NCBI GenBank assembly: GCA_041859375.1
Contig: JBHEKP010000228.1
Location: 1 to 9,365 of the forward strand
Length of the DNA: 9,365 nucleotides
Direction of reading: 5' to 3'
Source: JBHEKP01 sp041859375
GTDB taxonomy: Bacteria; Hydrogenedentota; Hydrogenedentia; Hydrogenedentales; CAITNO01
Below, in pieces: positions 4,033 through 9,365 of the stretch. The notes under the pieces were generated by a model. That model saw only the letters and a program-made list of their open reading frames with translations. It was not told where the DNA came from and did no database searches. A program made the translations under genes and the position numbers. How positions within the stretch are numbered: the first letter of the stretch is position 1; the number at the start of each line of letters is the position of its first letter.

Positions 4033-4821
4033 TCATCCGCGCATGCCGGCCCACTGCGGATCGTTCTCAAATATCCAGCGGTAGTAGTCCTTCTGCTCCA
4101 GCAGGCGGCCCGCGTCCTCGTCCACGATGACGGTGCAGTTGGCGTGGAGCTGGAGCGCCGTGGCGGAGATCATGGAGGTGACGGGCCCCTCCACCGCCTT
4201 CGCCAGCACCTCCGCCTTGTTCGCCCCGGTCACCAGCACCAGGCAGCGGGAGGCCTCCAGGATGGTTCCCACGCCCATGGTGACCGCGAGGCGCGGCATT
4301 TCGGCGGGGTTGCGGAAGAGGGGCGCGTTCTGCTCCACCGTCTTGGGCGTGAGCGCCTTGACGCGGGTGCGCGAGAACATGGCGGAAAGGGGCTCGTTGA
4401 AGCCGATGTGCCCCGACTCGCCGATGCTGAGCAGTTGCAGGTCGATGCCGCCCACGTCTTTCATCATCGCCTCGTAGACCGGCCCCTCCGCCTCGGGATC
4501 CGCCGCCATGCCGTTGGGCAGGTGGGTGTTGCGCGGGTCAATGTTCACCTTCGAGAAGAGGTGGTGGTTCATGTAGTAGCGGTAGGAGCTCTCATGCTCC
4601 GGCGGCAGCCCCACATACTCGTCCAGGTTGAAGGTGGTGGCAAGGGAGAAATCGAGCCCCTCGGTCCGGTGCATCTCCACCAGCCGGGCGTACAGCCCCT
4701 CCATGGTGCGGCCCGTGGCCAGGCCCAGAACGGTGTTCGGCTTCGCGCGCAGCTGCCGTGCGATGGCGCGGGCCGTCAGCTCGATGGCGTCCCGCCGCGT
4801 GTTCATCAAAATTACCTGCAT
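4033..4821 (-). CDS. nagB: Glucosamine-6-phosphate deaminase
   Basis: The 262-residue cytoplasmic enzyme converts glucosamine 6-phosphate to fructose 6-phosphate and ammonia (E. coli NagB has 266). Motifs: LGLATGRTMEGLY (32-44, phosphate loop), FNLDEYVGLP (64-73, with Asp67 equivalent to catalytic Asp72) and SGHIGFNEP (136-144). In the last, His138 and Glu143 match His143 and Glu148. The residue equivalent to Asp141 is Ser136; many homologues carry Asn or another polar residue there. SRTRVK (150-155) retains the Arg and Lys that bind the allosteric activator GlcNAc-6-P in E. coli. The start at 4821 is preferred over longer in-frame starts because GGAGAAACACC precedes it and the family begins MQVI. 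No nagA is adjacent, so it works from a scattered amino sugar pathway, in recycling or chitin/peptidoglycan use. Confidence 0.93.
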   Translation of the reverse strand: MQVILMNTRRDAIELTARAIARQLRAKPNTVLGLATGRTMEGLYARLVEMHRTEGLDFSLATTFNLDEYVGLPPEHESSYRYYMNHHLFSKVNIDPRNTHLPNGMAADPEAEGPVYEAMMKDVGGIDLQLLSIGESGHIGFNEPLSAMFSRTRVKALTPKTVEQNAPLFRNPAEMPRLAVTMGVGTILEASRCLVLVTGANKAEVLAKAVEGPVTSMISATALQLHANCTVIVDEDAGRLLEQKDYYRWIFENDPQWAGMRG

Positions 4822-4858
4822 GGTGTTTCTCCGGGAATGTTGCCACTGTCCGGCCCCC

Positions 4859-4888
4859 ATTATCCCGCCCGCGACCGGACTGGGGCAA
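4859..4888 (-). promoter_or_regulatory. Promoter of nagB
   Basis: On the minus strand TTGCCC (4888-4883), 18 bases and GATAAT (4864-4859) form a good sigma70-type promoter. Its -10 box is 38 bases before the nagB start. It lies back to back with the rightward promoter at 4896-4924. Confidence 0.65.
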
Positions 4889-4895
4889 ACCGGCA

Positions 4896-4924
4896 TTGAC
4901 AGGCCGGACAACTTCTGGTAAAAG
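4896..4924 (+). promoter_or_regulatory. Promoter of the pseudopilin-like gene
   Basis: A consensus TTGACA (4896-4901) is followed after 17 bases by TAAAAG (4919-4924), which is preceded by TGG and so resembles an extended -10. It predicts a start near 4931, just at the base of the leader hairpin. Confidence 0.65.
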
Positions 4925-4931
4925 AGAATCG

Positions 4932-4999
4932 TTGCGGGGGGCATCCGGTCCAACACTTGGAAGTGTTTCGTCCCGACCATGGCCGGGTGATGCCCGCAA
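4932..4999 (+). promoter_or_regulatory. Structured 5' leader, candidate cis-regulatory RNA
   Basis: TTGCGG (4932-4937) pairs with CCGCAA (4994-4999), then after a 3-G bulge GCATC (4941-4945) pairs with GATGC (4989-4993). CCGG (4945-4948) can also pair with CCGG (4983-4986). Inside, AACACTT (4952-4958) and AAGTGTT (4961-4967) form a second hairpin. The structure begins at the predicted transcript start and ends 7 bases before the ribosome binding site, with no T-run after it. Confidence 0.5.
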
Positions 5000-5019
5000 T
5001 GTGAAAAGAGGGCCGGGAG

Positions 5020-5691
5020 ATGACCTTTATCGATTTGCCGTTCCTGAGTTGCGTCATTGGGGCGTGGGACATTTTAGGGTTGTTTTCAATTGTGTTGGCT
5101 TCTGTTTTATTGTCTCTGGCATTTTGGCGGCGCAGACACATCATAATGTTCACAAGCCTCTTTCTGATTGCCGCAGGGGGTTGCCTCCTGTGCCTGCATA
5201 CTTCAAACGCCCTATCCGGAGAGGGCTGCGCTTCAAACCTGCACCAACTGAACATGGCTTTCCAGGCTTATGCCGGGGAGCGGAACGGTAAATATCCGGC
5301 CCTGGGCAAAAATGGCCTGCTTTTTCCTGCAAGTGATTTTATGGATGAATTCATCAGTGACCCAGTCATTTTCCTCTGCCCAACCGACCGCAAAAGAGCT
5401 GCAACAGGCGATCCGGCCATGACGCTTTCCTCTTATGTGTATATTGACCGTTGCGTCACAACGGAGGATGATTTTGAACGGTATCTAGAGGGAACCCTGG
5501 ACTCGGCCCCTTTGCATGCCGCGCAGAGTTCGGCGGCGAAAATGCCCGTGTTGATTGAAGTGCCCAGGAAACACATGCGCCACCAGTGCCGGGTGCTGTT
5601 TTTGGATGGTCACATCTTATCCATGACACCCGGCACCGAATGGCCACTCACCGACAGAGTGACGAGCCTGCTTCAACAACTCGCGAAATGA
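5020..5691 (+). CDS. Two-pass membrane protein with a pseudopilin-like (H-x-DG type) domain
   Basis: This 223-residue protein has two N-terminal membrane segments (about 9-35 and 41-60). The outer domain resembles the C-terminal part of DUF1559 / pseudopilin-G-like proteins of PVC bacteria. It has CASNLHQLNMAFQAYAGERN followed by GKYP (70-93, compare 'C..NL.qL..a...Y....g.yP'), FLCPTD (118-123, compare 'f.CPsD') and RVLFLDGHIL (191-200, compare 'vlf.DGHv'). The usual N-terminal prepilin cleavage site is missing; the two membrane segments replace it, so the domain is probably tethered rather than assembled into a pilus. Cys70 and Cys120 may form a disulfide. AAGAGG at 5006-5011 is the likely ribosome binding site. 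Codon use is visibly less GC-rich than in its neighbours. Role unknown. Confidence 0.75.
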   Translation: MTFIDLPFLSCVIGAWDILGLFSIVLASVLLSLAFWRRRHIIMFTSLFLIAAGGCLLCLHTSNALSGEGCASNLHQLNMAFQAYAGERNGKYPALGKNGLLFPASDFMDEFISDPVIFLCPTDRKRAATGDPAMTLSSYVYIDRCVTTEDDFERYLEGTLDSAPLHAAQSSAAKMPVLIEVPRKHMRHQCRVLFLDGHILSMTPGTEWPLTDRVTSLLQQLAK

Positions 5692-5726
5692 CATCCCGGG
5701 GCAAACCGGCGGAATTCCCGTTTTCC

Positions 5727-5756
5727 TTGAGTCGCGGCGCGTTTTCCGGTGATAAT
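5727..5756 (+). promoter_or_regulatory. Promoter of the aldehyde dehydrogenase operon
   Basis: TTGAGT (5727-5732), an 18-base spacer and GATAAT (5751-5756) give a good sigma70-type promoter 78 bases before the first ATG of the three-gene operon. Confidence 0.65.
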
Positions 5757-5833
5757 ACCCGCCAAGGCGGCGGCAACCGTCCGCGCCGAACCCCTGTACA
5801 ACCCGCAACTTGCGCACGAAAGGCCCCTTACCC

Positions 5834-7231
5834 ATGTCCGCCAAGGAACTCAAGGTCATCAACCCCTTTGACGAGTCCGTTTACACCACCCTGCCCATGC
5901 TGGGCGAGGGGGACGTTGACGGCGTGGTCCGCCGCGCCCGCGCCGCCTTTGAGCAGTGGCGCTGGACGTCCCACGCGGAGCGGCGCGCGCTGTGCGAGGC
6001 CTTCATGGGCGAGTTCTCCGCCGCGGGGGACCGGATTGCGGCGGACATCACGGGCCAGATGGGCAAGCCCCTTTCGCAGGCGCGCAACGAGGTGAACGGC
6101 ATGCTGGACCGGGCGCGCCACATGATCTCCATTGCGGAGGAGACTCTGGCCGACGAGTACCTGCCGGAAAAGCCGTGCTTCACCCGGTACATCCGCCACG
6201 AGCCGCTGGGCGTGGTGCTGGACATCGCCGCGTGGAACTATCCGCTGCTCATCGCGGTGAACGTGGTGGTGCCTGCCCTGCTCGCGGGCAACGCGGTGAT
6301 CATCAAGCATTCGAGCAAGACGCCGCTCTGCGGGCGGGCCTTCACCGAGGCCTTCCGCCGCACGGGCGCGCCGGAGGGGCTGGTGCAGGACGTGGTGGCG
6401 GACCACGGGGTGACCGACCGGCTCATCAAGCACCCGGACGTCAATTTTGTGTCCTTCACCGGTTCGGTGCGCGGCGGCCATGAGGTGGTGCAGAGCGCGG
6501 CGGGCCGCTTCATCGGCACGGGGCTGGAGCTGGGCGGCAAGGACCCGGCCTACGTCTGCGCGGACGCGCCCTTCGACTTCAGCGTGGAAAACACGCTGGA
6601 CGGAGCGATGTACAACACCGGCCAGTCCTGCTGCGCCGTGGAGCGCATCTACGTCGAGAAGTCCATTTATGAGCGCTTTGTCGAGGCTTTCGCGGAAAAG
6701 GCGCGGGCCTACCGGCTGGGCGATCCGAAGGACGCCGCCACCAGCATCGGGCCGATGGCCTCGAAGGGCGCGCCCGAATTCCTGGCGGGGCAGGTGAACG
6801 AGGCGGTGGCGCGGGGCGGAAGGCTGGTGGTGTCGCCCGACGAGTTTGAGAAACCCGGCACGGGCTGGTTCTTCGCCCCGGCGGTGGTGGCCGGCGCGCC
6901 CCAGGACTGTTCCCTCATTGCCGAGGAGAGTTTCGGCCCGGTCATCGGCATCCTGCCGGTGTCGGGCGACGAAGAGGCGATCCGCCTGATGAACGACAGC
7001 GCCTACGGGCTGACGGCGTCCATCTGGACCTCCGACCCGGTGCGGGCGGCGCGGGTGGGCGCGCGGGTGGAGACGGGCACCTTCTTCATGAACCGCTGCG
7101 ATTACCTCGACCCGGCGCTGCCCTGGACGGGCGTGAAGGACACGGGCCGCGGGGCCACCCTCTCCAAGTACGGCCTGCTCCAGCTCACCCAGCTCAAGAG
7201 CATGCACCTCCGGGTGGAACTGCCCAAATAA
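5834..7231 (+). CDS. NAD(P)-dependent aldehyde dehydrogenase family protein
   Basis: The 465-residue cytoplasmic enzyme oxidises an aldehyde to the acid. Landmarks in order: AAWNYPLLIAVNVVVPALLAG (Asn-Tyr-Pro of the oxyanion/NAD region), VIIKHSSKTPL (coenzyme-binding Lys), FTGSVRGG (Rossmann-type turn), LELGGKDP with general base Glu232, and NTGQSCCAVERIYV with catalytic Cys266. Further on are EESFGPVIGILP and the C-terminal substrate lid. Both catalytic residues are present. At the cofactor site the usual K-P-S-E is K-H-S-S. Without the Glu that contacts the adenine ribose, use of NADP becomes possible; this is inference. The start is the ATG at 5834 with GAAAGG (5818-5823); a TTG at 5810 in frame is less likely. 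The gene leads an operon with an exported protein and an amino acid permease; semialdehyde or betaine-aldehyde-type substrates are possible but unproven. Confidence 0.9.
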   Translation: MSAKELKVINPFDESVYTTLPMLGEGDVDGVVRRARAAFEQWRWTSHAERRALCEAFMGEFSAAGDRIAADITGQMGKPLSQARNEVNGMLDRARHMISIAEETLADEYLPEKPCFTRYIRHEPLGVVLDIAAWNYPLLIAVNVVVPALLAGNAVIIKHSSKTPLCGRAFTEAFRRTGAPEGLVQDVVADHGVTDRLIKHPDVNFVSFTGSVRGGHEVVQSAAGRFIGTGLELGGKDPAYVCADAPFDFSVENTLDGAMYNTGQSCCAVERIYVEKSIYERFVEAFAEKARAYRLGDPKDAATSIGPMASKGAPEFLAGQVNEAVARGGRLVVSPDEFEKPGTGWFFAPAVVAGAPQDCSLIAEESFGPVIGILPVSGDEEAIRLMNDSAYGLTASIWTSDPVRAARVGARVETGTFFMNRCDYLDPALPWTGVKDTGRGATLSKYGLLQLTQLKSMHLRVELPK

Positions 7232-7246
7232 CGGAGCACACGGCAC

Positions 7247-8491
7247 ATGGCACAGCACAACACCCCCGGACTGAACCGGCGCGCCTTCCTGCAGACCGCC
7301 GCGCTGGCGGGCGGCGCAATCACCGCCGCCGCGGGCGCTTCCGGCGCGGAGAACGCGCCGCCCCCCCCACCCCACCGTTACTGGATCTACGGCTGCGGGG
7401 ACAACCCGGCGGAGACCGCCAAGGCCATGCGGGAGCAGGGCTTCAACGTGGTGGTGGGCGGCGACGCCAAGGCCATCGAGGCGGTGAACAGCGCGGGCAT
7501 GGAGTCGTGGCTGTGCGGCGGCGCCTTCGGCGCGGGCGAGCAGGAGACGGAGCATCTCGCCCTCGACATCACCGGCAAGCCGCAGGTGTGGTTCGGGTCG
7601 GGCTCGCCCAACAGCCCCGTCATCCGCGAACGCAACCTGAAATCCTACGAGCAGATGGCCGCCACGCCGGGCGTGGCGGGCGTGCTGGTGGACGGATGCC
7701 GTTTCGCCTCACCCGCATCGGGGCTGATGGCCTTTCTCACCGACTTTTCCGCCCACAGCGAGAGGAAGGCGGCGGAGCTGGGCTTCGACTTCGCGCGGAT
7801 GAAGGCGGACGTGACGGCGCTGCACGGGGCGCTCACCACGCCGCCCGCGCAGGCCGCGAAAAGCCTGCCCTGGCGGCGCTCCGCCGCGGGCGTGCTGGAA
7901 TGGCTCAGCGGGCGGCCCGGCGTTCTCGACTGGTTCCGCTTCCGCCGCGTGTGCACCACGGAGCATTTCAAGAACATCGCCGCCGTCCTCCACGGCGCGG
8001 GCAGGCGCATGGGCGTGTACATTTTCACCCCCTCCCTCGCGCCGCTTGTGGGCCAGTCCTACGCCGATCTCTCGGAATTCGTGGACGTGTTCTGCCCGAT
8101 GATTTACCGGCTTTACCCCGACCGGCCCGGCATTGCCTGCCTGAACTGGGAACTGTCCATCCTCCCCGAGGAGCTGGGCCTGTCCGGCGCGCCCGAAGAG
8201 GAGGCGGTCATGGGCGCGTGCCTGAACCTGCTGGGGCTGGACAAGGCCATCGCGTCGCGCCGGGTGCGCCACATCCAGGCCGCCGTGCCGCCGCAGGCCG
8301 TGGGACATGAGACCGCCATGGCCCGCGCGCTGCTGCCGGAGGACAGGGAACTCGCGCCCATCGTCTACATTGACGATCCGCTCATGGGCGAAACCGCCGA
8401 CGAGGTGCGCCGCGCGGGTGCCAACGGCATCGCCTTCTTCCTTTATAAAGAAAACTGGAAAGCACTGACAGGACCGGCCTTCACGGGCTGA
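7247..8491 (+). CDS. Tat-exported TIM-barrel-like protein, function unknown
   Basis: The 414-residue protein starts 15 bases after the dehydrogenase stop, with CGGAG at 7232-7236. It has a twin-arginine signal: NRRAFLQTAAL (Arg11-Arg12), a hydrophobic stretch rich in Ala/Gly, and a likely cleavage after SGA (34). A proline run follows (38-42), encoded by a C-homopolymer that could slip. The mature part shows alternating beta/alpha segments: RYWIYGCGDN, GFNVVVGGD, GVLVDGCRF (145-153), RRMGVYIFTPS, and FVDVFCPMIYRLY with PMIY at 284-287. A C-terminal YIDDPL...GANGIAFF segment completes the series. This order, with a DG-x-RF strand and a V-D-x-x-x-P-M-x-Y strand, recalls uncharacterised glycoside-hydrolase-like barrels, but catalytic acids cannot be assigned. 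It is folded before export, as Tat substrates are, suggesting a cofactor or metal. Confidence 0.75.
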   Translation: MAQHNTPGLNRRAFLQTAALAGGAITAAAGASGAENAPPPPPHRYWIYGCGDNPAETAKAMREQGFNVVVGGDAKAIEAVNSAGMESWLCGGAFGAGEQETEHLALDITGKPQVWFGSGSPNSPVIRERNLKSYEQMAATPGVAGVLVDGCRFASPASGLMAFLTDFSAHSERKAAELGFDFARMKADVTALHGALTTPPAQAAKSLPWRRSAAGVLEWLSGRPGVLDWFRFRRVCTTEHFKNIAAVLHGAGRRMGVYIFTPSLAPLVGQSYADLSEFVDVFCPMIYRLYPDRPGIACLNWELSILPEELGLSGAPEEEAVMGACLNLLGLDKAIASRRVRHIQAAVPPQAVGHETAMARALLPEDRELAPIVYIDDPLMGETADEVRRAGANGIAFFLYKENWKALTGPAFTG

Positions 8492-8510
8492 GAAAAGACG
8501 CCGCACCGCC

Positions 8511-9365
8511 ATGCCCACCCCCGGCACACAGCCCCCCCCGCCCGGATCCGGCCCGGCCAGCGGCCTGCTGCAACGGCTTGGGCTGACGACCGCTGTGATG
8601 ATCATCATGGGCAACATGATCGGCTCCGGCATTTTCAAAAAGGCCGCGCCCATGGCGGACCAGTTGATGTCGCCGGGGCTGCTGCTGGCGTGCTGGGTGA
8701 TTGCGGGCGCGGTGAGCCTGTGCGGGGCGCTTTCCAACGCGGAGGTGGCGGGGCTCATCTCCGGGCCCGGCGGCTATTACGACTATTTCAGGAAGATGTA
8801 CGGCCGCCCCTTCGCCTTCATGTTCGGCTGGGGCAGCTTCACCGTCATGCAGTCCGCGTCCATCGCGTCCATCGCCTACATCTTCGGCGAGTCGGCCAAT
8901 GCCCTATTTGAATTCCCCCGGCTTGGCCCGGAATGGGAGCAGATTTCCCTGTTCGGGGTCTTTTACCCCCTCCACAACCTGGGGGTGAAGGCCTTCACCA
9001 TCGGCACATTGGCCTTCATCACCACGGCCAACTACTGCGGCGTGATTTTCGGCGGCGTCATCGCCAACATCTCCACGGCGCTCAAGCTGCTCGGGATTTC
9101 GGTGGTGGTGCTTTTCGGCCTCTGCTCGGGGGCGGGCTCGGTGGCGCACCTCGCACCCCTCGGCCCCGCGCCGGGCGCGGAGTACGGGTCCGGCCTCGGC
9201 CTCTTCGGCGCCATGTTCGCCGCGATGCTCGGCGCGTTCTGGGCCTATGACGGCTGGAACAACATCACCAGCCTCGGCGACGAGATCAGGAACCCGAAGC
9301 GGAACATCCCCATCGCGCTGGGCCTCGCCGTCGGCGGCGTGGTGGCGGTGTACCTGCTGGTCAAC
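8511..9365 (+). CDS. APC-superfamily amino acid permease, N-terminal 285 residues (truncated by window edge)
   Basis: An open frame without stops runs from the ATG at 8511 to the window end, 19 bases after the exported protein's stop. A proline-rich cytoplasmic tail (1-18) precedes GNMIGSGIF (34-42), the broken first helix that binds the amino acid backbone in this superfamily. Several membrane segments follow. The segment WAYDGWNNITSLGDEIRNPK (244-263) with RNIPIA is the hallmark of the LAT / SteT-like branch (compare 'WAYDGWNNLN...EE..NP.RN.P'). It therefore likely exchanges or imports neutral amino acids across the inner membrane. The ribosome binding site is weak (GAGAAAAG near 8490), so coupling to the upstream gene is likely. 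The C-terminal third lies outside the window. Confidence 0.88.
   Translation, partial: MPTPGTQPPPPGSGPASGLLQRLGLTTAVMIIMGNMIGSGIFKKAAPMADQLMSPGLLLACWVIAGAVSLCGALSNAEVAGLISGPGGYYDYFRKMYGRPFAFMFGWGSFTVMQSASIASIAYIFGESANALFEFPRLGPEWEQISLFGVFYPLHNLGVKAFTIGTLAFITTANYCGVIFGGVIANISTALKLLGISVVVLFGLCSGAGSVAHLAPLGPAPGAEYGSGLGLFGAMFAAMLGAFWAYDGWNNITSLGDEIRNPKRNIPIALGLAVGGVVAVYLLVN

Noticed and set aside
4015..4899. Plus-strand frame of 294 codons opposite nagB
   Set aside because: Composition is typical of an antisense shadow; the minus strand encodes full-length NagB with all motifs.
5828..7555. Minus-strand frame of 575 codons opposite the aldehyde dehydrogenase
   Set aside because: It spans two real plus-strand genes, is His/Arg/Gly-rich and has no recognisable domain; a GC-rich antisense artefact.

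Overview
The window comes from a high-GC bacterial chromosome. The lifestyle genes, the pseudopilin-like membrane protein with a terminal L-F-L-D-G-H motif, the twin-arginine exported protein and the GTCC-centred 9-base repeat tracts fit a PVC-type or Candidatus Hydrogenedentota-like bacterium. That assignment is an inference from style and memory, not from a marker gene.

Region 1 (1-1958) is the end of a compact phage structural/lysis-type operon, read entirely rightwards. Seven small genes are chained by five 4-base stop/start overlaps (ATGA or GTGA) and end in a recognisable phage virion morphogenesis / tail completion protein (P2 gpS / Mu gpG family). The small genes include a putative lipoprotein, tiny membrane peptides and a single-pass membrane protein, which may be a lysis cassette. 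Two of them carry 3' portions built from chromosomal-type repeats (9-mer GTCC tracts plus palindromes) that stay in frame. The coding strand here is very C-rich and G-poor, unlike the genes to the right. No further phage gene follows, so this looks like one edge or a remnant of a prophage.

Region 2 (1959-2554) is about 600 bases without a credible gene. Its left two thirds are AT-rich and dense in inverted and direct repeats. Its right part holds a third GTCC repeat tract and a probable promoter for the next gene.

Region 3 (2555-5691) holds ordinary housekeeping genes: ribokinase (+), thioredoxin (-), glucosamine-6-phosphate deaminase (-) and a two-pass membrane protein with a pseudopilin-like domain (+). 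Ribokinase and thioredoxin converge on a shared strong hairpin. Thioredoxin and nagB each have a good sigma70-type promoter, and a terminator separates them. The pseudopilin-like gene diverges from nagB and has its own promoter and a long, highly structured leader.

Region 4 (5692-9365) is a probable three-gene operon: an aldehyde dehydrogenase, a Tat-exported TIM-barrel-like protein of unknown activity, and an APC-family amino acid permease cut by the window edge. A good promoter lies before the first gene, and the gaps between genes are 15 and 19 bases. Together they could take up and oxidise an amino-acid-derived or sugar-derived compound, but no substrate can be read from the sequence.
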